From the NCBI GenBank assembly GCA_036346375.1, contig CM070514.1, forward strand, positions 17,140,463 to 17,204,462: DNA of 64,000 bases, read 5' to 3'. Below are positions 36,301-46,713 of this stretch, in pieces. Position 1 is the first letter of the stretch. Each line of letters opens with the position of its first letter. Below the pieces are notes generated by a model that saw only the letters and a program-made list of their open reading frames with translations, had not been told where the DNA came from and searched no databases. The stretch is from Guadua angustifolia. Taxonomy: Eukaryota > Streptophyta > Magnoliopsida > Poales > Poaceae. Both the position numbers and the translations under genes were made by a program.

Positions 36301-36519
36301 TTATGGACAACAGTCCTACTTTTGGTATGTAATAACGTTTATGCTTCCGCTAATTATGTATGTGTTGTGATGTCAACTGTTGGATGAGAATGCTCGTGTT
36401 GGCGAACTATCCTGGGACCAACACGGGTATAATCACGGGACGCCCGAGGTTCTCTTGATTCACTTGAGATATGCCACGCGTTGGGTGAATCAGTGGAGTC
36501 CCGGGGACGGTTCCCCACA
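33324..36519 (+). repeat. 3' LTR of element A
   Basis: A 3,196-bp partner of 24243-27413, starting TGTAATGTAC and ending GGTTCCCCACA, followed by the target duplication ATTCC. It has the better preserved CGGATACTCCGAA array (34360-34615) and hairpins. Many differences from the 5' LTR are 1-3 base gaps in C/G-rich text. Confidence 0.93.
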
Positions 36520-36980
36520 ATTCCCCGAACGGAGATAAAGGCTAGAGCTGAGCCATTTCATGGCATTACTCCACGATCGTCGTCAGTACCAGTGGGCTAG
36601 ATCGAGCTGCTAGTCATGTTCGACAAGCCGGACAATTTTTGCACTGACGCTGGGCCGCCAAATGCTAGCCAAATTTATGGCAGTGGTGCAATATGTGTGC
36701 CAGACCATCAAGATGCCAGCATCAAAGGGAGTCTTTACAATCAAGGGAGAACAACAGGCTGTGGTCAAATGCGATAAGAAGAGCCTGGAGATGGCTAAGC
36801 ATCTCTGCGGATTGACAGCCATTGCTAGTGATGAGGGAGCTAAACGCCAAAAGTCCAAGAGCAATGATTAAGCTTTTACGTCCAAAGTGCTGCCAATGAC
36901 CCGGTCAACGACAGCAGGAAGGACAAGAAGACCAACAGAGAGGCCAAGACGATGCCCCTAGATCTATCAGAGCCTTCCAA
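36520..36980 (+). pseudogene. Element D protease, C-terminal part
   Basis: Continuation of the frame cut at 24242: RTEIKARAEPFHGITP, then VPVGQIELLVMF, DKPDNF, and KFMAVVQYVCQTIKMPA in shifting frames. This order is that of the second half of Tat-type proteases. An indel separates the first and last segments near 36650. Confidence 0.7.
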
Positions 36981-36984
36981 CACA

Positions 36985-38400
36985 ATCAAGGTGGGTGCTG
37001 ACCTTGATCCCAAATAGACTCTCGAGCTCGTCACCTTTCTTTGGGCAAACCATGATGTGTTTGTGTGGTAACCGTCCGACATGCCCAGGGTCCCCAAGGA
37101 AGTGATCGAGTATCGACTGGATGTGGAACCAAGCGCCAAGCCTATAGTGCAGAAGCAGCTCAGATTCGTAGAAGATCAGAAGCAAGCCATACAAGAGGAG
37201 GTCGGCAAACTCCTTGAGGCTGGCTTCATCTGAAAGGTCCGTCACCCAACATGACTGGCGAACCCGGTCCTTGTAAAGAAGCCCAACAGCAAGTGGAGGA
37301 TGTGCGTCGATTACACCGACCTCAACAAAGCCTGCCCTAAGAATCCTTTTCCTCTCCCCCGCATTGACCAAATAGTGGACTCTACTGCGGGTTGTAAATT
37401 GCTTAGTTTTCTTTATGCTTATTCGGGGTATCACCAAATTAGCATGTCTGCAGAGGACAAGGAGAAGACTGCTTTTACTACTCCTTTCAGTGTATTTTGT
37501 TATATAAAGATGCCTTTCAGGTTAAAGTGTTGCTGGTACTATATATCAATGCTGCTATATTCAAAACTGTTTGAAGTCCCAAATTGAGTGAAATGTAGAA
37601 GCGTACGTCGATGATATTGTGGTGAAATCGAAAACCAAGGGTACCTTCATAGGTGACCTCGAGGAAAAATTCGACAACTACATGAAGTATCGGATGACGC
37701 TTAATCCCGAGAAGTGCATGTTCAGCGTTCCGTCCGGCAAGCTTCTTGGCTTCCTAGTGTCCAATCGAGGCAACGAGGCCAACCTGTACAAAATTGAGGC
37801 AAACAGCCAGATGCGTCCTCCACGAATGCTAAGAGAGGTGCAAAAGCTCACAGGCTGCATCGCAGCCCTTAGTCGATTCATCTCTCGAATGGGCGAGTGA
37901 GGACTACCTTTCTTCAAGCTGCTCAAGAAGCAGGACACTTTTGAGTTGACCAAGGAGGCTGAAGAAGCTTTTTAAGATCTAAAAATGTACTTATTATCTC
38001 TATCAATTTTAATTTCACCTAACAAAAAAGAGGAGCTCTTTCTTTATAATATTGCAGCCAACCCCAAGTAGTAAGCACAGTCCTGGTGGTCGAACGGGAT
38101 TGCCTCAAAAAAAGACCAAAGTCCAGAAGCTAGTAGACTACGTGAGCAAAGTCCTACACGACGCCAAGTTGTGGTATCCGCAAATACAGAAGATGTTGTA
38201 TGCCGTCCTGATGACCTCCCGGAAGCTGCGGCACTATTCTCAAGCGCACAAGATTACAGTCATGACGATGTATCTACTCAAGGAGGTATTACGCATAGAG
38301 AGGCGACAGGGCGAATTGCGTAGTGGACGGTCGAACTCAACGAGTTCAAGGTCGATTTCACGTAGTAGACCAGCGTCAGGTCAGGAGTTTTGGTAGGCTC
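36985..38400 (+). pseudogene. pol: Element D reverse transcriptase and RNase H
   Basis: Tat-type RT: DMPRVPKEVIEYRL (37078), VKKPNSKWRMCVDYTDLNKACP (37275-37340), FPLPRIDQIVDSTAGC, GYHQISM, and the catalytic YVDD at 37604-37615, then KCMFSVPSGKLLGFLVS and LTGCIAALSRFI. Stops at several codons (for example after GFI near 37230) and a damaged FLDAYSGY (FLYAYSGY) are visible. The first RNase H follows (37960-38400): its YP-x-IQK-x-LYA and SRKLRHY text is readable near 38180-38240 across frames. Confidence 0.82.
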
Positions 38401-38738
38401 CATCGCAGAATGGACACATGTCGAGGAAAAGGAGACCAAGGCGGTCAATGATCACTAGACTATGTTCTTCTATGGATCGCTTACGCTCCAAGGCTTGGGG
38501 TCTAGCATCATGCTCAAATCCCCAACAGGTGAGGAACTCAAATATGTCATCCAACTCGATTTTCAAGCTTCGAATAATATTGCAGAATACGAGTGACTGG
38601 TCAACGGGCTCCAAATAGCTGCAATACTTGGAATCAGGTGGTTACTCATAAGAGGGGACTCACATCTAGTCGTAAACCAAGTGTAGAAGGAGTACTAGTG
38701 CTCAGATGACAACATGACAGCATACTTGAATGAGGTTA
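38401..38738 (+). pseudogene. Element D second RNase H, N-terminal part
   Basis: The additional RNase H typical of the Tat lineage: MFFYGSLTLQGLGSSI (38460, the first Asp of F-D-G replaced by Tyr), SNNIAEYE, RGDSHLVVNQV and MTAYLNEV. It is cut after NEV by the solo LTR, with the frame resuming in phase at 41788. Confidence 0.75.
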
Positions 38739-41700
38739 TGTGGGGAACCGTCCCCGGGACTCCACTGATTCACCCAAATACGCGGTACATCTCAAGTGAA
38801 TCAAGGGAACCTCGGGCGTTCCACGATTATACCCGTGTTGGCCCCAGGATAGTTCGCCAACACGAGCATTCTCATCCAACGGTTGACATCACAACACATA
38901 CACAATTATCGGAAGCATAAACGTTATTACATTCCAAAAGTAGGACTGCTGTCCATAACGACATATTTAGAGTTATTACATCAAGTAGCAGCAGAAATCA
39001 TAAGATAAACAACAAAAGGGCCAGCATAGCATGCCCCCAAACCCTCAGGCAACCAACTAGGGCAAGAACGGCGACTAAACGTTAGAATCACCGAAATCTG
39101 CCCGGTAAAAGTCCCCGGTAGTGCCTCATCCTCACCTGCAGCAAGTGGATAATCCGGTTGAGTACAAAGAGTGTACTCGCACAATGATATAAGTTGCATA
39201 TTGATTTCTAACTACATGTGGTTGCTACATCAAAGGGAGGCAAAATGGCAATTCCAGCATAAAGTAATATTTGGGATAAAGTATAAACATGTATAGGTTG
39301 ACAAATTGCATTTAGTAAACATTTGGAAAATCTAATACATAATATAACATCATCAAATCCACATTTATATCATGCCTTCAAGCATTATCTGAACGATGAG
39401 TTCCATCGCTCATGCTCGATTTCACACACAAGTACTCCAATACTCGTGTCTTTTTCCCACTCCCATTCCATTCCTACCAAGTCCTTAATACTCGCCCAGT
39501 GACTGACAATTCAAGCGATCGTCCTTAACCATGGACGCGGCTATTCAAATAGTTTAAACTCTGCAGAGGTACGACTTTACCCACATGACATGCCACACTC
39601 ATAAGCCAAGCTATTAACACATTTCCTTAGATGTGTCGGCCGAGGTGAACGTGACAAACCATTTTCCAGTATGCATGGTAGTGTATCTAAACCATCCGGA
39701 TGACTGTGACCCTTGATCCCGCGTGCCCAGTGCTCGGTGTATGTGGATCAAGGAGTACACCCGTTGTTGGACATCCCCAACTCAACAAAGTTCGAGGGAC
39801 TCCGAGGACATTCCCTGACGCTCCACTAAGCCCAAGGAATTCGGCGGTCATTCCTTGACACTCCACTAAGCTCAAGGAATTCCGAGTGCACATGATTTAC
39901 ATAACCTAATCATACATAAGTACTTGGTTACGCCGGTCCCATAAACGGCATGTGGCTCGCATGATAGTTACTCAAAGAGACGTCACCAGGATTCAATCCT
40001 TAAGGTCCTTAACCATATCTCTACTCATTAACCAACATTTGAAACCATCATCATTAAATAAATCTTGATCATTGCGACCGATGGATTAAGTCCATCTATC
40101 GCGGTTTCTAACGATGTTCTAAGCATGGCTAAGCAATTCGTACGAACCCATATACAATAGTAATAAACCAACCACCAGGGCGACAATGGACATAGAAGGA
40201 ACATGATAAGGGAATAACATCACAATGTGGTAATAGCTAAGATTTCTACCCAATCATAATTGTAGTTGAAAGTAAGCATGCAATTGATAAAATAATTCCA
40301 AAAATGTAAATTTCAAATAGTAGGAGCAATCATGGTCAAGGAGTAAAATAGTGCCTTGCTGCTCGTTCTTGACTTCGAAAGCGTAGTCGTACCCGGGAGT
40401 GCCTTTCGAAGCATCAACACCTAACGAGAAAATCCAAATTCATAAACACCAAATCAAGAATTCAAATAGTGCACATGATTAAAATATGCATGAAATGCTC
40501 ATGATGTATAGTACTAATGGTAATATGAAAATACTAATTGAGTTTTGCGTCAAAAGTTCAAGTCTTAGGGATTTTTTTCTTGAATTATGTCCGGAGTATC
40601 CGGGTTTTAACCCCGGAGTGTTCGAGTTGACCCCCTCGGTCTCGCGTATTCTGCCCTATCCGGAGTATCCGGATAAAACCCCGGACTATCCGGGTTGAAA
40701 CCTCGGACTATCCGGATGAAATCCCCAGACTATCTGGGCTGACCTGATCTGTTTCAAAATGGCTATTTGTCTACTGGCTTCTATACTTCATAGAAATGTA
40801 CTAGGACTCCAAAAGGGAGGACTAGGGTAGACTCTTACCACTATGGGGTTACTTTTTGCACGTGGTGATGGTTGGTTTCGGCGAGGGAATGACAAAAGGG
40901 TGTCACCGGTTCTCGCGATTCGCCTCCTCCTAGCTCGTGTAGACGACGATGACCTCGCTTGCTCGTGCTTGCAACAGTAACTAGCCCTCCTCCTCAAGCT
41001 TCCATGCGACATGCGCGACCCGATTCAAAGTGTGATGATAGATTCCATGGAGAAGAAAGAAATGAGTTGCAATGGCAAAATTTCAGAACATAAGAAGAAT
41101 GAAAATTGATTACCACTCACCCAAAACTTGGTGCCTCAAGAATCCATTTGGATGGATTTGAAACTCTTGATCTTGGCTTCAAGGTGGTATAACATGCACA
41201 AACTCAAACTCAAAACTTGTGGGGATTTGAGAGGAAGAATGGCAAGAGTTGGAGAAAAGAGTTCTTGTTGTTTTCTGGTTTGGGGCTGAGCAAATGGGCA
41301 GTAGGGGGAGGAGAAACCAAGGTGCATCACCTTATATATGGCTGCCCATTCATGCCTTACATGTGGGGCTAGGTCCCACATGTCATAGGGTGAGAAAAGG
41401 GGTGGGTATGAGTGATTGGAGTGAGAAAGGTCATAGATAGGATGTGCAGCCCACCATTTCCTATGCAAGGTAGGTCCTATGTGTCATTGATGGGTTAAGT
41501 AAGTGGGTAGAGGTAGGTAAAGTGAGAAATGTTATGGTAGATATGTGCAGCCTACTCTCCTCTCTCTTTTGAACACGGCCCACATGTCATTGACTAAGGT
41601 GAAATAACATGTGTACAGTTTTGGAAAAATGATTCATTAGGGTTTTGTTACTCCCTCCTCAAGCAAGATGAAGGTTCTAACACTTGTATGATTATAATTA

Positions 41701-41782
41701 AATGAGGATATGTAATGACATTATGGAAGACGTTAGCATGACAAGCCTCGCTTACCGGATTGATGAAAATTGGGCTGTTACA
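38739..41782 (-). mobile_element. Solo LTR of the element A family, inverted
   Basis: A 3,044-bp sequence alignable end to end with the A LTRs on the opposite strand. It starts TGTGGGGAACC and ends GGGCTGTTACA on the plus strand. Perfect target duplication GGTTA at 38734-38738 and 41783-41787. No internal region is present, so it is a product of LTR-LTR recombination. It is clearly more diverged from the two A LTRs than they are from each other, and it carries only one copy of the 60-bp unit that is duplicated in A. Confidence 0.93.
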
Positions 41783-42010
41783 GGTTAGCAAGCTGGAGCA
41801 CAAGTTCGAAAGGCTCGAGGTAAGGCATATACGACAAAGTGATAACTCCAATGCCAACGAACTTGTCATGCTCGCTTCGTCCCGTTCACCCACGCCCACA
41901 GGTGTCTTCATTGAGAAACTCCTTAAACCATCTGTCTCCCTCCTGCGGGAGACAGATGTTGCCCAACTCGACAAGCAGCCTAGTTTAGTCAGCGAGACGA
42001 ACTCGTAGAA
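41783..42010 (+). pseudogene. Element D second RNase H, C-terminal part
   Basis: SKLEHKFERLEVRHI, then NSNANELVMLASSR, the end of the Tat-type second RNase H; the family usually has ADALA where NELVM stands. A TAG at 42006 ends the frame. Confidence 0.75.
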
Positions 42011-42255
42011 ACGAAAGCTACACTACTCGAATGTAAGCCAACCTGGATGACCACATTCTAGGCTTATCTCGAAGGTCAAGACATCCCTAACGATGATGCC
42101 TCAGCCAAGAAAATTGCACATAAGTCCAAACTCTATGCATTAATAGACGGCAAACTTTATCGAAAAGAGAGTAACGGAATCTTGATGAAGTGCATCACTC
42201 AGGAAGAGGGCAATAAAATATTGCTTGATATCTATGGAAGCATCTGCGGCAACCA
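42011..42255 (+). pseudogene. Element D integrase, N-terminal part
   Basis: The linker to integrase reads LYRKESNGILMKCIT (42156-42200), then the start of the zinc-binding domain (SICGNH at 42238-42255). The solo copia LTR interrupts after the His codon; the text resumes in frame at 43640 with VSYRTLFGK. Confidence 0.75.
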
Positions 42256-43234
42256 TGTTAGTGTTATGCCTTTGAGGCAGTCATATAGATGATTGTAACA
42301 TGACTATGTTTATGAATAATAATATGATTATTGGTCCAATGAATGTATATCATTATATTGATCAGCAAGTATGTGACTTGCTTATGAAACTCTCTACTTA
42401 TTGATATAATTCTGTAAGTATCTCTGATCGGGTATCATCGTATTGGACAACGATGATAGATCAGCACATGTATTGATCGATGATCATGTTTCATAGATCA
42501 TGGGATATGGAGATATCATCAATACACTGTGAACTCATGATGAAGAACATGGGTTAGATAGACCCGCAATGGGACACTACGAGAATGTTACATTCTTATG
42601 TGTCATTAGTGTATCTTATACATAGTGGATGTATGATCCTTAGACCTGAGATTGTCACATTCCCTACATGTGTAATAGTTTACCTTGGGGCCACCAAACG
42701 CTATTTCCTAACCGGATAGTTATAAAGGTAGCTTTCATGTTTGCTATGAAACATGCAAAGGGAAGTGAGCAATCAAGATGGAATTTGTCACTCCAGTGTA
42801 ATGGAGATATATGTCTATGCCACTCGTGTGATATGATTAAGGAAGTGCGTGGCCATGCCGTGATTGAAGAAGTCAATCACAACTTAATAATATATCACGG
42901 ATACGAGAGATGGATTGAACTATCAAAGGATGACATACTTCTCGCCTTGAGTTCGATCTTCATATAGTTTGGTAAAGGGATTATTACATGAGTACTTTTG
43001 AAAGGTTCTATCCGATTTGATCATATGCGTTTGGGAGTTGGCATGCTCTGCAAGGAACCGCTACCAACTATTGGATTGGAAAAAAGTTTTCCGAATCTGT
43101 GTCCAAATGTACATGAACCTATAGGGTCACACACTTAATGGGCTGGGACGCATTAATTCGGATTAGATCCGTAATTAATGGACCTCGTGGGCTTAACGCG
43201 CTAATAGGCCCTGGCTTAGGGTTTCATCGTGTGG

Positions 43235-43244
43235 CTATATAAGG
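43235..43244 (+). promoter_or_regulatory. TATA box in the solo copia LTR
   Basis: CTATATAAGG, located about 390 bases before the LTR end, in the expected orientation and position for a retrotransposon promoter. Confidence 0.5.
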
Positions 43245-43423
43245 AGAGGAGAAGGGTGGGTGTGATACATGTTGTTCATATCCAGAACCCTAGCCTCCAC
43301 CTCTCATTGCCCTTGCCGAGCGACACGATGCTTGCGCGCTGACGCACGGCGTTCCATCCCGAGACGTGTGGACTATTGTGGTGATGCTGCTGCTACTGCA
43401 GCATGGCAAGGATGAACCGCAGC

Positions 43424-43496
43424 GAGGACGATCCGAAGCGAGGACGATCCGTAGCGAGGACGATCCGCGTGAGGACGATCCGCGTGAGGATGATCC
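43424..43496 (+). repeat. 15-16-bp minisatellite, five units
   Basis: Units GAGGACGATCCGAAGC, GAGGACGATCCGTAGC, GAGGACGATCCGCGT (twice) and a partial GAGGATGATCC. They lie downstream of the TATA box in the solo LTR, so they would be transcribed. Confidence 0.9.
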
Positions 43497-43634
43497 ACTA
43501 CAACAATGCACGAAGGATTCCGCAATTGCGCGTCTAGTGGTAATCAATCTGTGATCCCCTTCTTGCGAGTAGCTTTCTGGTTATGCGGTAGAAATTTTAA
43601 TTTGTACTAGTGTAGCATATGGCGTTCCTCAACA

Positions 43635-44660
43635 AACCATGTGTCCTATCGCACTCTATTCGGGAAAGTTTTTCGGCAAGGGTTCTATTGGCTGACTGTC
43701 CTCCAAGATGCTTGCAAGCTGGTGAAAAGTGTGAAAGCTACCAATTTTATGGCAAGCAAACCACCTGACCAGCCTAAACTTTGTAAACTATTCTTCTATC
43801 TTGGCCTTTCTCCGTCTGGGGCTTGGATATCTTGGGACCTTTCCCTAGAGCTCAAGGAGGTTACAAGTTTTTGTTCATGGCAATCGACACATTCACCAAG
43901 TAGATCAAGGCCAAACCCATCATAAATATCACCTTAGAAGCGGCCAAGAGATTCATGAGGAGCATCGTTACTCGATTTGGTATTCTGAATCGAGTGATCA
44001 CCAATAACGGTAGCTAGTTCAAGAGTAATACTTTCACATTCTTTTGCAAAGAATTGGGTATCAAGCTTTGTTTCACTTCCATAGCTCATCCTGAGAGTAA
44101 CGGTCAAGTCAAACGAGCCAATGGCATTATCTTGTAGGGAATCAAGACCTGCATATTCGATGGGCTCAAGGCTTACTTGACCCAGTGGGCAAAAGAACTA
44201 CCCTCAATGTTGTGGGCCGTTCGTACGTCAACTAGTTGAGCCACTAGTGAAACACCATTTTCTTATTCTATGGAGCAGAAGCAGTGCTCCAGACCAAGTT
44301 AACATCCAGATCACCTCGAGTGAACAACTACTCAAAAAGGAACAAGAGCAAATGCGAATGGATGACGTAAATCTACTCGAAGAGTACAAAGATCGAGCAT
44401 CCATTCGAGCAGGTAAGTATCAACAGGCCTTGCGCAGATACCATGGCATAAGAGTTCAAAAAAGAGCGCTTGTTGCTAGGGACTTAGTACTACGAAAGGT
44501 GCAAAAGCAAGATAATCGTAATAATCTATCACCTAAGTAGGAAGGTCCCTATGTGGTAGTCAAAGCTACTCGACCAGGGTCGGTGTGGTTATCTATGGTA
44601 GAAGGTGTGATACTGGACAATTCGTGGAATATCAATCGATTAAGAAAATTCCATACGTGA
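43635..44660 (+). pseudogene. Element D integrase, C-terminal part
   Basis: After RTLFGKVFRQGFYW the zinc-binding cysteines are lost (VKSVKATNF where the family has C-x2-C). The core shows AIDTFTK (first Asp), ITNNGS with a stop near 44015 (second Asp replaced by Asn) and SNGQVKRANG, where the catalytic Glu is Lys. The end has ARDLVLRKVQ, EGPYVVVKA and NRLRKFH (44640-44655), the usual end of Tat-type integrases. It is inactive. Confidence 0.8.
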
Positions 44661-44826
44661 AAGAGAACATTGTGAACAACAAAAACTTCAGGTAAGTAAA
44701 ACATTATTGATTTTACTAACAAAAGTTTACTCTACTACATTTTAAGACAGGCACCTTATAGCTACTTGCCTTCAAAGGCATCTCATCTCCTCTTCTGCTC
44801 GTTTAGGGGCTGGAAGAGGAGGGTCT

Positions 44827-45360
44827 TTAGGATGGTCCTGTACCCTCTCTAAGGGCTGAAAGAGGCAGCAAAGACCTATCCACTAGTTTTGGGAACGGCG
44901 ACTCCCTTGCCGCCAAAAGCTTCCGACAATCATGATGGTTTGGAGGGCGAGCAAGTGCTGGACTGATGAAGCTGTTTTGAGCTTCACCTCCGCCGTCGGT
45001 GTCAACAACCTTGCCTTTTTCTTCTTTGATGTTGGAGGCGGCATGTGCTCTAGCGAGGGAAGTAGAGGTGGCATCGTCCTCCTCAGCAGTAATGCGTAGC
45101 TTGCTGGTGACCTCATCTTCCTTCTCTAGCCACACCTTCTCGATGGCTTCCCAATCGATCTCATCACCCTCATTAGAGAAGATGATGATGCGCCCTGGCG
45201 AGATGATAGCCAGCAGCGTCAGAGGAGGAGAATCCTCAAGGACCTCAATGGTCGAGGAGGGTGTAGGAGTTGAAGTTATGAGGATGTTTGAAGAGGTTAA
45301 AGCGTTGCAAGACGAAGGGAAGATAAAAGAGATAAGTTGTGGTAGGTGACTACAAGTCCC
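44827..45360 (-). pseudogene. Antisense ORF segment downstream of D pol
   Basis: The minus-strand frame (103 codons from its ATG, longer if the open frame upstream to about 45340 is counted) is acidic and serine-rich: FSNEGDEIDWEAIEKVW leads into WLEKEDEV. It lies between D's pol and its lost 3' LTR, in antisense, the place where Tat elements keep extra ORFs. I do not recognise a domain. It may be the C-terminal part of the antisense ORF at 58853-61290, separated by the repeat tract and element B. Bases 44661-44826 show nothing. Confidence 0.4.
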
Positions 45361-45589
45361 GTCTATTTATAGCCCACGGAACGTGTCACTCTGAAACCAA
45401 AACCCATTTGGATTCGCATCGGTCCTGGTCCACGAGGCATCTTTTTGCACTTCTGCATAAATACGAAGAGATGCTAATTTATGAAATACTGCGTGGAAGC
45501 TGAAGGGGCACGAAGACCATAACAGTATTCACCCATTATAACAAAACAACACTTAACTCCACCAAGTATGCTGGGGGCTCATGCACCAA

Positions 45590-46115
45590 AGTGTACGGTC
45601 GAGGGTTATCGTTCATGATGCTTATGCTCTACTTCCTCCTCGAAACGGCCATTGAGCAGAAAGTTGGGGGCTAAATCATTTAGCACATTTGCTCTACTAT
45701 CGTCTCGATGTTCAAATTGAGTAAAGAGTCAGGAGCTACATCGCTCGATCTTCTCAAATGCTTTTAGATGCTTACGCTCCACTCTTTCCTCAAGTTGGGC
45801 AGAGGGTCGCGAGCTACATCATGCATGTTGGTGCGTATGCTCTCCTTTCTCCTCGAAGCACTTATCGAGTAGGAGGTTGAGGGCTACGTTGCCTAATTTC
45901 TATCTTCACCTAGCTCTACTCTCAGGTCAAGATGCCTATCGAGTAAGGGGTTTGGAGTCGTAACAGGTGCATGATACTAATGCTCCACTATCACCTTGAT
46001 CCAGTTATTGGGTAAAAAGTCAGGGGCCACATCACAGCATTGTGTTTACTACACTCTACTCCTCATCCGATGGTCTCATCGAGTAAGGAGTCGGGGGCTA
46101 CAGGTAACCCGATGC
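45590..46115 (+). repeat. Imperfect ~70-bp tandem repeats in the 3' region of D
   Basis: About seven degenerate units, each with a CTC..TCCTC(G)A part, then CGAGTAAGGAG-like text and (G)GGGGCTAC or GAGCTACAT. The ends fall near 45667, 45734, 45811, 45886, 45955, 46023 and 46096, that is 67-77 bp apart. They lie between pol and the lost 3' LTR. Such tracts are known from Tat-lineage elements. Confidence 0.65.
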
Positions 46116-46713
46116 CTCTTTTTAGTTTTCTTTTCGTCGATATCGAGCAAAACACACTGAAGGCACAAAATTCTTTGATATCAGCTTATATACGACTCTT
46201 TATTTCCTATTTTACATGTGAATTCTTTTTCAAGCATTTACTTGATTGCGTACTTAGCTTGTCAACAAGCAAAACCAAAGCGAGGGCCATGCCTAAACTT
46301 GATGACAAGCAATTCTATCTTGCACGCATACAAGCACAAGATTGTCAGACATCTAAAGCTCAGCGACCGATAGGAGATGAGGCCTCTAGTAAGTTCTACA
46401 TGCACTGCTTAGCAAGTTCATGTTTGATACATAGTTTAAGTCATATGGTCGATAAAGAATTGCAAAAAAAAATCACATAGCTCTTGTTGTAATCCACATA
46501 GCACCAATATTATGCACATCCTCTCCGGGAGTAAGTTCGGAGGCTTAGAAATTTGATGAAAGTTTTCTCTTAAGCCTTGTGTGCAGATATAGTCAAGATG
46601 CGTGGGTAAAAAGTTTATTGCTAAGTGCCTATGCATGCTAATCAGAAGTGCATCTACTCGTGTTTTGTCGTCTCATCGACAAGGAGAAAAAAAGGCAAAG
46701 CATGATAGACAAG
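46116..46713 (+). other. Rest of the D 3' region, no gene seen
   Basis: A 3' untranslated stretch of D running to the ACAAG target site of element B. It has an open frame 46040-46480 that overlaps the repeat tract and has no recognisable motif; I take it as fortuitous. Confidence 0.4.

Larger units (their letters stand above)
24243..36519 (+). mobile_element. Chromovirus element A (RIRE3/RIRE8-like), nested in D
   Basis: A 12,277-bp Ty3/gypsy element with long LTRs (24243-27413 and 33324-36519), target duplication ATTCC (24238-24242 and 36520-36524), a primer site 4 nt after the 5' LTR, a polypurine tract before the 3' LTR, an extra ORF (orf0) ahead of gag, then gag-protease-RT-RNase H-integrase with a chromodomain-like end. 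It is placed in the Tekay-type chromoviruses from gene order and motifs. The coding frames are broken by several indels. Confidence 0.93.
42256..43634 (+). mobile_element. Solo LTR of a copia-like element
   Basis: A 1,379-bp sequence from TGTTAGTG to CTCAACA with target duplication AACCA (42251-42255 and 43635-43639). It contains a plausible TATA box CTATATAAGG (43235-43244) on the plus strand and a five-unit minisatellite (43424-43496). No coding domain and no partner LTR are present in the window. The copia assignment is by LTR style only. Confidence 0.85.

Noticed and set aside
42668..42967. 99-codon frame in the solo copia LTR
   Set aside because: Lies within LTR sequence with no domain; chance frame.
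43290..43554. Serine/arginine-rich frames on both strands
   Set aside because: Created by the GAGGACGATCCG minisatellite.
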